Shown here: in pieces, positions 32,798-46,844 of the stretch
How the letters are laid out: each line of letters starts with the position of its first letter
How positions within the stretch are numbered: position 1 is the first letter of the stretch
Assembly: GCA_039619475.1 (NCBI GenBank)
Contig: CM077116.1
Coordinates: forward strand, 5,022,001-5,086,000
Reading direction: 5' to 3'
DNA: 64,000 bases
From: Icerya purchasi
Lineage: Eukaryota; Arthropoda; Insecta; Hemiptera; Monophlebidae
Notes under the pieces: model-generated
Seen by the model: the letters and a program-made list of their open reading frames with translations, nothing else
Database searches by the model: none
Told to the model about the DNA's origin: nothing
Made by a program: the position numbers and the translations under genes

Positions 32798-35700
32798 ATT
32801 AAAGTGTATTATCGATGTTAGTTTCGTATTCGAATAGAATTTAAAACTATCGAAGCGGGATTTACAAGATCATTACTGACGAATTTGAACATTCCATTTT
32901 TAAAAACCAGCTTTTTATAAAGCACAGAAAATAGCATCAATTTAGGCTGGTCTACCTGTATCATCGGTAAAAAGTATTTAAATATGTACACTAAAACTTG
33001 CGATGTCAAAAAATTCTTTTTTGAAAAAAATAAATGCCGTCTTCAAGATTACATTAAAAATACTGAAAAGTGAAAATAATATAAAAAAAAAATGATATAT
33101 TTGTATTTCGAAGTAAAATAGACATAGGGGCGGGGGGGGGGTATTATGATTATTCTTAAACAATATTCGGGTACCTAATTAGAGCCTCTGTGATTTAAAT
33201 TGCACAATAATTAAAAACCGCGTTAAATTCTTTTCAATATTTGGCTTATAGAAATACTTACGTTGTTTATCGAAATTATTTTTTTAATTAAAGTTGTAAT
33301 TTATGCATTCGGTGTCAACCGCGAAAAGTTAAAGTTATTGACAATAAAATCTCGGAACTGTTTTTAAATTTCGAATTAAAATCACTTAAATATCCTAATA
33401 AGTAATTATTTGGGAAATGATTTCGAGCAATTCTTTTTTTTTTCTTAAGAAGTTTCAATTCGACCGATCGCATAACCCGTTGTAATGTAAAAAAAATAGT
33501 TTTAAAAGATAGTTTAAAAAAAAAAGAAACAACAGAAAAAACTTCTACATTACTCAACTTCCCTAAAGGTGTAATTAATAAAACTACCCGGAAGTTTTAT
33601 GACGATCACACAAATCACATGTTTTTAACAGTTTCCAGTGCTACTTTGCATTCTAAAGAAATTCTTTTGTATTTGTAGGGTCTGTAGAGAACTGCCGAAA
33701 TATAAAAGGAAAATAGTTAATGACACCTAGTACACGAAATTAATTAAACGTTCGGGAGATGTGCTAATAGAAAAATCATCGTGGAATTATCGGTTAAATG
33801 CTCGTGGAATAAATAAAAATCGGAAAAAAGCAAGTCAAAAACAATTTAGATTTTTTTAAAAGGAATAATTTTGTAGTAGATTTTAAAAATACATATTCAA
33901 AAATAGTCGCACGATTTATTTAATTTTTTTTGTTTCCGTGTGACCTTGCCTAAACTTTTTCTCTCACTTAAGAAATTCAACTTATTCTCACCTTCAATTT
34001 CGGATATGTAGGTCCCAACTGGTTCGTACGATTTCGCGATATTTTCAACGAGATGAGACAGTTTTTTTCCCCCCGAAAAATATTACAAACATAAGTGTGC
34101 CAACAAATAAATAGCCCCCTGACAAGGTTTTTAGTATATCTTGTCATTATCACCTGATATATGGATCGGTTCAAATTTCATACCGCAAGTAAAGCTTTTA
34201 ATTTTATCTGTTTTTTAATTGAACACATTACGTACTTTACATGTTACAAAAGTAGGAGATAATCCTGTATTTCCTAGGACATTACAGTAAGAATTTTACT
34301 CTGATAAATAGAATTATGACATTTTAAATTTACATCGAAAGATATTAACTAAGTTCTTAAATTTTAAAAGCTATTCGAAATACATGAAACAATAATAATC
34401 TACACCAAAGAGGCACGTAACACCGTTAAAAACAATTAATTACAAGAGTATCGCGCACGAAAAACAATAGAAAAATCGATGCGATAAATCCAATACCAGA
34501 TCAAGTGTGTTCATAAAAAAAAACGCAATGCGAGGTAAAGAATTTTATAAACATCCAATTGCAAAATTTCAAAACAAAAGGAAAATTCTTTCGCAAAACT
34601 GGTGTTAAGCAACTGTAACGGAAGCATGGAATTTAGTGCCAGACACAAACACACTAAAATCAATTAAGAAAATTCCGTGGAAAACCTCATTGCAAGAATC
34701 GTAATACTTTTTCGCCTAAGAACAAGTCATTTCGCCCCTTAAAGCGTGGATACATCTTAAATAAGCAACCGCAACCAATAGGCGATACACACAATGTCCC
34801 AATATCAATCAATCATACGAATACTTGACATTTTTACCGACAAAGAAATTCACATATTCCAAATGAAACTCTTGAATCCGTGTACTGTGCGACAGTTACA
34901 GTCACAACCTCAAGCTATTATCATACCTCTCTCAAAGTTGCTAAATTTTATAACCTGATTTAACAATTAGAGTTCTTGAAGGGGCTGTACAAGGTGCTAT
35001 AAATTAAATAAAAAAATTTTAAAAAATTACCGAGAAAAGTAAAAACGAGAATACGTTTGAGTAACGGTATTACTAGAAGAAGAGATGTGTCGCATTTCCA
35101 GTAAAAAGAAATTCAAGTCGACCGAGAAGGCAGCGTCCGCTCAGAAGAGAGCAGCTGAGTACTCATAGCGAGGTGAAATACGGACTTCAAAATAAATCCT
35201 TTCGGACGGTGGTATGCTTCTTCCGGACGAAGAATCTGAACTGGATCGAGCTACATTTCCAGAGGAATTCTTTTAATATCGCATTTTAGTCTGCCGAGTT
35301 GATTTAGTGGCCCCGTCCTCGGAAGCCGAACACCGAGAAACTTCTAATGTGTACAATAATGGATTGGGGCCGGCTTCGAGGACACGACATGTCGAGATTG
35401 CATGTTGCTCATTTTCACTATTGTTCATAAGAAATTATCCGGGCACGCGGCCGGTTTAACGCGCTTGCGAGCAGAACACGCGTCTCCTGAGCGTCGAATT
35501 TAGACGCGGTCCGAGGTATGTCGGTCTGGTCAGCTGACAGAGGCCGACCAAAGACGAGAACCTACAGTAAAGAACGATTCTTTAACCGGACCGATCTTTA
35601 TATATCATCAGCCGGACACCAGATGATTATTCTGGTAGTAATAAAAGCCGTCCGAAAAATTGATTTTATCAGAAAATTCACCGGTCGAGCGGCAGCAAAA

Positions 35701-38700
35701 ATTTACCTTCTCAACAGCAGAACCTAATAAAACAGGCGGAACAACGGCAATTTCTCGGACCAGCTCTTCAAATATTTCTCTCGCAGTCAGATGCTATCAG
35801 TAGCCCGCTGCAACTGAACTTAATAAATTAATTATTTATTACCTTAAAGCGCAGAAAGACGCGCTTGTAAATCACAGCAACACCCCCCCCCCCTTTTTTT
35901 ATTCTTTTTCCCCGTTTCTTTTTTTTTTTTTTTTGTGGGGAGAATATATGTACATCACCGATTTTGTTATGTACTACATAAATCGTTATATTTTACAAGT
36001 TGTATAGATTATATTTCCATCGCTTCATTCTTGATAAAGCCGGTAAGAAAACTCTAATCGTTGAGGCTTTAATAGTCACCTTCGACGAAGTCCGCATCAA
36101 GCGGATATGTAAGTAGAGGAGAGACTGGATTTTAAAATTACGAAGTTTACCACTAGTAACAATAAAAATTTCCTTATACCATGTGAAAATAGTGATTGCA
36201 GGTTTGTAAGGATTTGTAATATTTTCTGGTAGTAAATTAAGTCGGCAAAATTTCAGTATTTCTTGCCGAAGACACCTCTATGTACAAAATCGCATAGGAT
36301 AGGAAAAAATAATTTTACACCCTTCATTATAAGTATTCGCAATAGTTTTATGAAGTCTGACAAGTTCATGTTGATATTTATGTATAAAATACACCATTTT
36401 GATGTTATTCACTATAAATATTTTTCTACCGTAAACCGCACTATATTACAAATGTAAACAATTTCAAAAAATGACAGTCAAAATATTCGGTTACTGATGT
36501 TACATTTCTTGCATTACACGAACGACATATACATTCAGCAATTTACAAAAATGTATAACATAATCTAGATTTTAAAAACATTAAAAACATTAAAAATATT
36601 AAAAAATGAATCACTGATACATATAAAACAATAAATATAATAAATTAGTCCAACCGGTTTCGTCAATTGTTCGGCATATTCTTTTATACCCTTTGGGTTA
36701 AGATTTTGGCTAAGCGAGTGCCAGAATGAAGGAGAACAGGACAACTGGGACAGGGCGCAGATTAAATTTCTGATTTCGTATTGGAAAATCGTGATAAATT
36801 CTTGAATCTGTCAGAATACAAATTTTTTGACTAATTTATTGCACAAAAAAAAAGGAAAAAAGGGTTATGAAATTCTCTACAAAATTTATAACACAAATTG
36901 CTACGCAAAGTAAAAATAAATTTTTCAAGAATAGTCGAGTCAGTTGAATTTTTTTTTCCCCTAAGTTGTAGAAGAGCTATCTTTTCAGCATCTTCACCAA
37001 GATCCGAATGATTCCTTCTCCCTCGTGTCGTTTCTGGGCGAAGATCCTTTCTTGACATGCCCAAAGGGGGTTTAAAAAAAAATGATCCGAATGATCGAGT
37101 TATATACATATATACAAAACATTCTAGTCTTTGACCCTCATCCCTTGACATAGCCATCTTTTTTCTTCTAAACCTCTTTTAGATAAATCGTTTTCAATTG
37201 ACTACTTCATTCTCAGCCGTCTATTATTAAAAATAAAAACATTATCCTACAACAGAGCATCTAACCTTTGTTATCTTACCCAAAGTAACGGGACACAATC
37301 GTAGTGTACCCCGGGCTAAGAGTGAGACGACGTAGTTAATATACCTATATATATATATATACATATATATGGTATATTAAACAAAAAAGAAAATAAAATT
37401 ACACAAAAACGTAAAATGAATAATTGCATAATTGGATGGACCTAACTGTTCGGAAGTAATAATATTATTTGGAGCTTGTGTTCCTTTTTTTTTTTATAAA
37501 GTAACGGAAAATGAGCTAACGAGAAAGAGATTGTACGAGAGAAATGTGTTTCATCACCATCTTTTACCCAGAGGGACCGAATTATTTCGTCAAAATGTTT
37601 TTATAAAGGAAAGTGGATATAAGTTTTCGGAAAGCGCTCTGTGCAAGCGCTAATTGCGAAAAACGCTCATTCCAGCACCAATCATTAGACGATAAAAGAA
37701 GCGAAAACCGAACTTTTCCAATATCACCTGCAGCACTGATGCCAGCGGAAAAGTAATGACAACGCATTTTTCACTATTCGCTGTGATTGAGCCCCCCCCC
37801 CCTTATCAGACGCGAACAGTGGTACCGAAAATTAACGATGTATCGACACTATTTATAATTCGTAAACTGAAACTGACCCTTAACCCGTAACTCGCACACA
37901 AAGACATATAGGCAATTTCTTCGAGTTCAGTCGCGTTTGTTATGAAAAAGAATAGGGTAGGGAAAAAATGTAAAACAATAACGGATCAGCGAGAATAGCG
38001 GCGTAATCGATCAGAGCGACCAGGTAAATGAGCGGATATGTGAAAAGTTAATAGTATACGGAGAAATGCGATTTGTTTTCTTTTTCCATCTTCTCCGTAG
38101 AGGGGCCGCCAGTAGTCGAGAGCCGCGGCCACGACTGCAGAGTGTTTGGTAAAAAAAAATTCCTGCGCAGTCTTGTGGCCAGACTTTCAAATTACCATCC
38201 AATCGGCCGTTTTAATTTACCGACTTAATTAAGTTGTCAACGAGACGCCGGGAACATTTGTAACGCGTACGCACCGATTCGGCAGTAGGAAGCACCGTCG
38301 TTTGTTAAACAGCTTTTAGCTTTGTAATTCGTTCTGTCGTATGGTAATTTTATTACGTTTCCCGATTTACGCTATCGGCATTACTGTAAACAACTATTTT
38401 GCATAGCCGACACACAGTCGCTCCGTAGCACACGTACCAAGATATATCGAGAAGCCCCTTCACTAGATACTCACGGGCCACGATGATGTCGCTGCTTACA
38501 GGTTCATTTTGAATACATTTTCACCCTCCGGTAGGTAAAAGCGGTAGTAGCCACTACCGTTTTTTCAACTCGGAGCACGTTTCATCGTCATTTTTTCCAT
38601 TCTGTTTTCGAAGCACCGAGCCGACACGCGGGCGTTCTAAAATAGACGGCTGGTCGCCGAAGAAGATCCATCTGCTCTCATCATCGGCGCGCATCTATGG

Positions 38701-40810
38701 TAGCGGATAATGACGCGGCTAAAAGCTGTTCGATGTGTTCATTATATCAATGTCAGTTATTTCTTAAATTAACCTAGGCGCATTCGTGAGCAATAACCCC
38801 GCCGAGCACTACCTTTGCTACATCACCGTACTTCCGAATTCGTTAGTTGTTCGCTTCGATCGATTTTCTTCCCGCTACTGCGCGCAGCTTAGTATTCCAC
38901 GATCGAGCACTGTTAAACGGATACAGTGCGAAGCGGCTTTTTTCATTAACAAAAAGCGAGTAATTAAATTTAACTAAGCAAATTCATTCAATTCGTTCCA
39001 CTTTCTCCGAACTATTTTCTTTTCGCACTACCAGCTTTGGTGGATTGGATTATTCCCAGACACTCCGGTATTCCTGCGGACTCTCTTACTCGCTCAGCCG
39101 CTGTCAGTGGTCGATTTTTGGATTAATTCTCTGCCGAAGACCTCTTGAACTCGTATCCTTAGCCATTTCGATTTCTAACTAATTGTCCCCTTTGCTAATA
39201 GTAGTGTCCTCGGTTACAAGTAGTCTGCGACGGTACAGTTCGATAAATCGATCACTGTCTTCATCGTCTTTTCGTTTCCCTCAGTACATCTCCTTACAGC
39301 CGTTTGCACAATTCCTTTACCAATGATCCTAATTTGAACGGTCGGCTTGTAATTCGCTCATAAAATTTATCTCCTCGTTTGTTACGATGTAGTTGCTCCC
39401 TTTTTACCTGACTAATTCTATCCGCTCGCCCCACAGAAAAAAAAATTATCATTTGTAATTAGTCAAACTCCATTATATTAACAAAAAAACCGATGAAATA
39501 ATGTTTTTCATTAAAGAATATCATAAACACATTTAAAGTGATATTTATTTTAAAAAAACCTCGACGTGAAAACGAGAGTGTGAAGTAGGAATTTTTTTTT
39601 TATCCCGAATAGAATGGAACGATTATGTATATATTTCTTTTTTCAGTATCAAAGATTAAATATCACAACACATATTTGTACGTAACTATTTTTTATACAT
39701 CCGGGCATGGTAATTTTAAACGTTTAATTTTCACAGATTTAGGACATAATGAAAATACTGTAACTTTCAAGGTAGCGTAAAACACTATATTATATGATGG
39801 TGATGATAATAGTGCAATGCCATTTACTTCTTCAGTAGAATTCGTAAATAATTAAGTTAAGAAAGGGATGATTTTTTTGATTTTTTTACTTTTTTGGTCC
39901 GATGCTGAAATGTTCGGCCATTAACAAATATGCAGTCTATATTATTAGAGTATAAATTTAAATATAGCAAATAAAACAGCACGGCTGACATAGGAGAAGC
40001 TTTACAATATAACTGAGCGAAAAACTTTCGATGAATAATATCGTCTACGAAATAATCAGTGTGAATACTGGAATGGAAAAATAATTCAAAACTATTTACA
40101 TTCATAATTTTAAAAAAAAAAAAAAAGCTACAACCCAACAAAGTTGCCCTGACAATGACTAATAATTCTACAGCGAACACAAATGTCTTGAAAGAGTGGC
40201 CTTGAAAGTTTATGCCGGCAGCGAATAATAATGGAGTCGGAGAATATATACTTCTGGAAATGTTGCTAAACCAACTTTTTAGTGAAGTGAGCAGAAGAGT
40301 GTATACTATGTTGATGCTAAAAACGATTAATTAAAGGGAATAATTAAGATTTCTCTGTTTATGTCTAACTGCAAGTTGTATGATCGGCGCAGAAATTTAA
40401 AAATACGGAAAAGCAAAAAAAAATACTGCTACTTGTATACGATGAACGGAAATTCTGATTCTAAATGAAAAATGCGTTTCTTCTTTTGTTTAATTTTTGA
40501 CGATTTTTCATGTTTTTACAATTACGAAATGAAATTTGCGTTCAAATTCAAAACTGATAACGTAACAGAGAAAGAGATTGAAAAGATTATCTCGGCCGTA
40601 GCCTTCTTCGTGACATAAAAAATAAAAATAAAAATTCTGGCCACCAATTACACTGCACAGGGTCCTACATCGAAAGAATCTTAGACACATGTCTCGATGA
40701 GATGCGTACGAGCGGAATACGACGTAATTAAGTTTTCCCTCGAAAAATTTGCGATTTCGAATATTCCATTTATCAGACGTAATTAGACTAGAAAAAATGC
40801 AATTAGAAAA

Positions 40811-40841
<31 letters not shown>

Positions 40842-41329
40842 GCAATCAGACAACAGCGTACAACGGCGATGTCGTGGCGACTGGAAAAAAATTACTAGAC
40901 AATGTGTGAAAAATTACGACTGGCTCGAAACGGCTGCTATATAATAGCGCGACTGTGAAATGCCGGAAAATTCAGTGCGATACTATCCGCCATAGGTTAT
41001 TGAGAGTTACAAACTGAATTCTTCTGATAACCTGACCGCTCAATTCTACACTATACACACCCAACAACCGCTAGCCAAAAATAGAAACACCTGCGTCTAC
41101 CCATTACTCCCAAATATCGGAGTTTCACCAGATTTTGAAACGTTCGATCGCCACATTCTGATCGCGATGAAAAATATTTACCGCTGCTCGCTCTGTTACC
41201 TGTTAAAAATAATAAAATTTCTCCGATAGCATACGTTCAAGTCACTAATTAACTGATCGAAATATGTTGCGAAAAATACGATTTCTCGCGATAAAATTAG
41301 AATTTTCATTAATCTAGCCGATTCAACGT
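32798..41329. other. long unassigned non-coding DNA
   Basis: No gene is supported over 8.5 kb. Notable patches are a poly-C/poly-T tract (35.88-35.93 kb), a (TA)n tract (37.34-37.37 kb), a poly-C run near 37.79 kb, a (CA)n run (40816-40842), and GC-richer blocks at about 35.1-35.8 kb and 38.0-39.3 kb. The 35.3-kb block has a 13-bp imperfect inverted repeat (35315-35328 with 35371-35383). The GC-richer blocks might be regulatory or decayed exons. Confidence 0.4.
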
Positions 41330-42402
41330 GTGCCCATGTATTTAATTCCTTTTACATGTGTGGCAGAAGTCTATATGTAGCCTTCGTAGACTACGAAAAG
41401 GCTTTCGACAGAGTGCCTGGCAGTGATCTTTTACCGTTGTTAAGCCGAATAGAATGTTCAAAATCATTAATTACAACAAAATTTATAACTTATATAGCAG
41501 ACAAAAAATGGTTGTTAAAACCGATGGCATCGCGTCGGAAAAAACAGTGATAAGTAAAGAAGTGAGACAGGGATGTCTGCTACCACCTGACCTATTTAAC
41601 GCATTTGCGGAAATGATTATAAATGAAACGTTCAGCGGATTTAAACAGAGGATTAAAATTGGAGGCAAAAGATTGCATGTAATTAAATTCGCCGATGATC
41701 AAATATTACTTGCAGACACTTGCAGCAATGATTAATAAATTAGAATTAGTAATGGAAAAGTACGGTATGAAGATCAACACTTGGAAAACAAAAGTGATGG
41801 CAATTGGCAAGGCCTGCCGCAAGTAAAGATAAAACTGACAGACGACATAATAGAACAGGTAAAATTATTCAAATATTTAGTACAGTACATAACACATAAC
41901 ATGGATTGTTCCCAGGAGCAGAAAACAATGTCCGTCAGCACACGCGAAAACATAGTTAAAACTTTGGTATGGTCAGTGGCGCTATATGGTGCGGAATCAT
42001 GGGTAATGAAGCAGAGCGATCGTGATAAATTAGAAGCATTTGAAATGTGGTGTTGGCGGCGCTTACAGAAAATTAGTTGGGTCGAGAAAATAGATAACAA
42101 ACTAGTACTAGAAAGATTAAAGAAAAAAAGTATACGAAAAAATATCCGCAAGAGGCGACTTGAGGTCATGCATTCCGTCAGAACCAAAATTCCTGAAGGA
42201 TGTTATCGAAGGCAAGATAATGGGGAAAAAGCCACGCGGAAGACCACGAATAACACTAATTGACACAGTGCTAAAAGAAAGTGGAATAACGATTAATCCG
42301 AAATTAAAGAAGAAAGCTTGTGACAGGCTTGGATGGAAGCAATTGATACATGGGACGAACCAGCCGATAGGCTGATACACTGATGATGATGACGACATGA
42401 TT
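41330..42402 (+). mobile_element. 3' half of a non-LTR retrotransposon, frameshifted
   Basis: Successive plus-strand blocks are LYVAFVDYEKAFDRV (41.37 kb), VRQGCLLPPDLFNAFAEMI (41.56 kb), VIKFADDQILLADT (41.68 kb), MEKYGMKINTWKTKVMAIGK (41.75 kb), LVWSVALYGAESWVMKQSDR with LEAFEMWCWRRLQKISW (41.96-42.08 kb), and GKKPRGRPRITLIDTVLKES (42.23 kb). These are the reverse transcriptase palm, thumb and C-terminal regions in order. At least three frame changes separate them. The 3' end is an ACTGATGATGATGAC-type tail. The 5' part is absent. Confidence 0.9.
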
Positions 42403-42567
42403 TTAATATATTGTTATACAAACATGAAATGGTTGAAATAAAATCATAAAGTAACGCGGGTTTTAAATAAAATAAGTATAATGTAAACACGTTGTACCGA
42501 TTTTCCCTTTTGCTCAGCTTTTAAACACGGTTCATAAAACATCAGAAATTACCCTTACTTAATTTCG

Positions 42568-42691
42568 TACCCGAGAGGAAGGAACTGGCCCCCCAGTATT
42601 CTCTTTAGGTCCATTAGGCTTAGTACATTGTGAAAAGCTTAATTTCAGAATCCATGATATCTTATCGAGGATATATGGGACTTACTTTACT
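42568..42691 (+). mobile_element. 5'-truncated SINE copy
   Basis: AAGGAACTGGCCCC...TCCATTAGGCTTAGTACATT followed by GTGAA...ACTTACTTTAC matches the 3' half of the SINE at 21.45-21.72 kb. The tRNA-like head is missing. Confidence 0.85.
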
Positions 42692-44639
42692 TCATTTCCT
42701 AGTACGGTAAAAGCACATTTTCAACGCTTTGTGGTAATTTTTTGAGAAAATTCCAATTAGTAGAAGTTCGCCCTTTAAACTAAGATAGAAAAAACAAACT
42801 AGCCGCCAAATAGTATGATCCATATAATGCTTCTCTGGACCGTGCTAAATTTTTCGGAGCGTTTTTTAACGAATTTTGCCGAGCCATATGCCCGCAAAAA
42901 TTTGACGAAGGTTTCAAATTTTGTAGAAATTTAACTGACGAGGAATTTTTAGAATCCTCTCTCAGCAAGTAGTCTAACACAGGCCTGTCTCTATTAAGTT
43001 AGCAGCAGTTCCGGAAATTTCGTAAGTTGCACGCGACCAATTTTGACGTAAACATGTCTTGCGTCCTAAGAATTGTACAACCGCGTTGACTTTCATCGAA
43101 GTTTTACAGGAATTATGAAACAAGTAACCTTCACTACGTTGGATAATTGAAAGCGCCCACTTTTAAATCTCTCCATTTCAGGCATGCCTGCTAAGAACAT
43201 TTTTCTTCCAATGGCACACTGAGACTGAACTGTAACTATTTGTTCCGCTCTGGAACACTTCGCTCTAATTCGAAACTATCGCGCTCGATTGTTTCCTACG
43301 GTTGTGTAAAAAAAAAATATGTAGAAGAACGAGCGCGCTGGATGCAAGTGTCAGCAGTTCGAATTCCGGTTCAATGGTCGGCTTTTTATCCGTCAGGCTT
43401 CTTTCCTTTACTCGGTAATTAGATAATATTCCAATTAAACTGACTACCTTACAGCGATGTACTGTATTAAGCTGTCACTTGTTTTAAATAGCCGAACCCG
43501 TTCACGGTTAGCTGAAACTAATTTTCTTCCATCAACACTGGTAAAAACTGGATCGAAACTACAAACGAAACAATTATTCCCGTCCAACATCGCTCATAGC
43601 CGATCATTTTCATCCTATTCTATTTATAAATTTCCTTTTTATGTGTATTTCTTTTTGCGCATAATAAATTTATGCAATATTTTCTTCCACTTCCGATGAA
43701 AGGTACATTCCGCTATCTGACCTCCTTGTTTCACACTGTTACCTACCGTGCAACATATCAATGTGCATGTTTTACTCAACAGTCCAATACAGATATGTTC
43801 GAGATTGTAGGAACTTTTAAATGTCCTCTAGAAATTATTTACGTGGTATTCTCTTTATTGAATACGTTCGGAAATCTGCAAAAACCGGTTAATTTTTTAG
43901 CGAACTAGATTTGTACGACTTTCCTATGTTTACAGTAGATCACGTTTTATATTCGATAAAAGGTATTACTAGGCGAACGAGTACCGTCGACAAATGACCT
44001 TTTTCTAGTAAATACTGTACGGAAACTGCAGCAGATTTTAATTTGAAAATTTGTCTTCTTATCTGTTAGAACTTTTAAATTGCGACAAACTTAGTCTTTT
44101 TCCGAAATTTTGAATAAAAATAGATTTGATATTATTTTGGAAAATCCGTTTCCGTTGATACTATAAATAATAATAAAACACTACTTTTTAGGAAATATAT
44201 TAATGTGTTACAGAAATGTTTCGACTTATTAGCTCTACATTTGTGATTTTACATAGTAAAATTCATTAATATTTCCCAAAAAACGGTGCTGATGTATAAA
44301 AATACGATTTACAAAGTTACATTGGATGTAATTAATCAATGGATATCAATAAAGAGTTCAATGCTTCTCAATCAACGATACATTAAAAATGGTACGATAA
44401 ATTTAAAATTTTAGTTTTACTATTTCACTTCTAATACTTCTTTTGCTTTACAATGCTAGCGGCGTTTAATATACTACAATGAAATTGCTGTAATTTCAGA
44501 GCTAATAAAATTGTATTAAAGGGTTTATTGGATCTCCGTAATGTTAGTCTTACTCTTGTCATAGAAATTTGATTTCGATCAGGTGCAAATTTTAATGTCA
44601 AAAACTCGAGATTAACGAGATATGATCATAATGACGGGT
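42692..44639. other. unassigned non-coding DNA
   Basis: No recognised gene, repeat or RNA. Short open frames at 43240-43422 and 43457-43699 show no motif. Confidence 0.4.
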
Positions 44640-44990
44640 ACATTCTACTCTCGAGATGTTTTTATCAATCTACCCGCTAGTTCTAATTTACCTGGCATTG
44701 TCCACCTCTCCATTCATTTCTCCTCTGCGCGCTCTATTAAAGTTTCTAACTATGCTTCCTCTCCAACTACGATCTTCGTCACTTTCCTTCCTTTTCTTTC
44801 ATTTCTATGCCGCAACCATTTATCATAGATGAAAACTAGAATGCTCATTTTCCCTGGTGAGACTGCACATCCTCTTATTAACGTCCATTGATTAATTTGC
44901 AAGTTTAGACCCGCGCAAAGCTCGCTTATTATGTATATTATTAAATGAGCAGTTTTTGTGAACACATGCAAAATTGATTCTCGGAAGTGG
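44640..44990 (-). mobile_element. possible non-LTR reverse transcriptase thumb fragment
   Basis: The minus-strand frame reads LNLQINQWTLIRGCAVSPGK followed by MSILVFIYDKW. This is close to the W-x-x-x-x-G-L-x-V-x-P-x-K-(T/M)-x-x-x-(V/L)-F segment that follows the FADD motif in Jockey/R1-type elements. The flanking catalytic motifs are absent, so the assignment is tentative. Confidence 0.4.
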
Positions 44991-46800
44991 CTCTAACGAT
45001 TTTGATAAAATTCACGAACTAATAACGGTTTTAAGGTCCAGAAATCGATCGATCCATGAAATGGAAATAAACAGTGTCCGTGTTAGCGATCAAGTATTTT
45101 GCATTTAATAAAAAATAAATTTAACAGTTTAACAATTTAACAATTCACAATTTAACAATTCACAATTTAACAATTCACAATTTAACAATTCATTTCTTAT
45201 TTACCATGTTAAATCAAAAAAGTAAAATTTCATGGTGAAATAATTTTGTTCGCGACTTTTTTTGAAATATTGTGTAAACTAAAATATATTTTCAAAATTG
45301 GAAAAACAGAGTTGGGTAATTGTAAGTTTCGTGTTGCGCACGTATCATTGTTATATTTTTAAAAAGCGATGAGTGTCGCAATACAGTTACGGTCTACAAG
45401 ATTATATGGTAGGGAGATGAAACAGCGGAGAATCGAAAAAGAGAAGTAGGAAAAAAGGTGTACGACGGAGAAACGAATTTTATACAAGAAGCGACAGTAC
45501 GACTAAAACGAAAAACAGAATCCATGGCTGGGAAAAATTATGAATTTGACAATAATAAAGGAAGTGACGATTAGAAGAGGAAGAGGAGTGTAAATCACAG
45601 CCGGGTTTCGAAATTAACACGTTGTGATATATTGTGAACTGGGAATTTATCAATAAATCGGTCGTTAGGCAAAGTGTGCCAAGGAGTGTCAACTGCATTG
45701 TTTCCAATCGGTATTTAAAGAAAGTCAGTTCGGATAAAGCTGGGAATGCGGAATGGTATAATTAGGTGTAAGTGGCGAGAAAGAGGAGAGGAAAAATACG
45801 CCCCTGGAATCTAAAGAGACACGGGAGCAAAGTGAAATGAAAAGAATTGCTCAAATAATCGCCTAGATTCAGCTGTGAAAAAGTGGAACGAAAGAAGTTA
45901 AACACACTTTCAGAATGAAAAAAAGGCGCTAAAAATATAACTCTCACTGTCAGCTTTAAGAATGTCGGGTCAGCCATAGGATCTACTGAAACAGCCTAAA
46001 ATCTTTAATTTGAGAAAGATGTAAATAAACAAAAATAAAAAGAAAAAATATTTTTTAACATAATAAAAAATACTTTTTTTCAATTGCACGACTAATAGTT
46101 GCCGATTTCTTATTCGATTCATACTAAAAACCCACATTTATCCGATCGCAACGTGAAATAAGGAACGAAAGAAGTATCGATACACTTTTCTTATAACTCG
46201 CTGCATACGAATCCGGCTCGAGTACATCATTGGTACTTAAATAAATTTCGCGGTGTTTTTCGCTCACTAATTAGCACTTGTCCGGTCTTCTCAGTAGCGG
46301 TGCAATAGAAAGCGATTGCTCTGCTTCGAAAGCTAATGGAGTGCTAGTTGTTCGCAGGGCACTGTAGCAGATAAAAACAATAAGCGCTGAGCATTGTGCA
46401 GTGAAAGCACTAGAACATAACAAAGTACTTAGCTGGTCGGCGGTGTGCTACCATATACTCAGCTAGTAGCCCGATATAAAACTCAGTTCTATACGCATTA
46501 AGTGAGTAAACAAATAAAATTTAATCCCGCGTAAATTCGATAGAATGCCCATAAACATCGTGTGTGGCCGGACCATATATATGCACGAATAGAAAAATAT
46601 TGACCAAACGCCCTTTCCTAGAAAAGAATGGGAAAAATGGAACAAGGAAGAGTCTTATCCGTTTGTTTTTTTCTGTTGACCAGTTTTTAAACAGCTCTGC
46701 TTTCGCCGCAGCTGCATTATCATTACCATTATCTTCGAAGAATCGACCAATTTCAATAACTTTTCTTTCTTTTTTCACCATTATTATTATTTAGTTACTA

Positions 46801-46844
<44 letters not shown>

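Noticed and set aside
40938..40976. TATATAA followed by a TCAGTG initiator-like string
   Set aside because: Spacing is a few bases too long and no transcript or gene is recognised downstream before the LINE.
43330..43400. tRNA-like AGTTCGAATTCC string
   Set aside because: There is no A box at the right distance and no cloverleaf.
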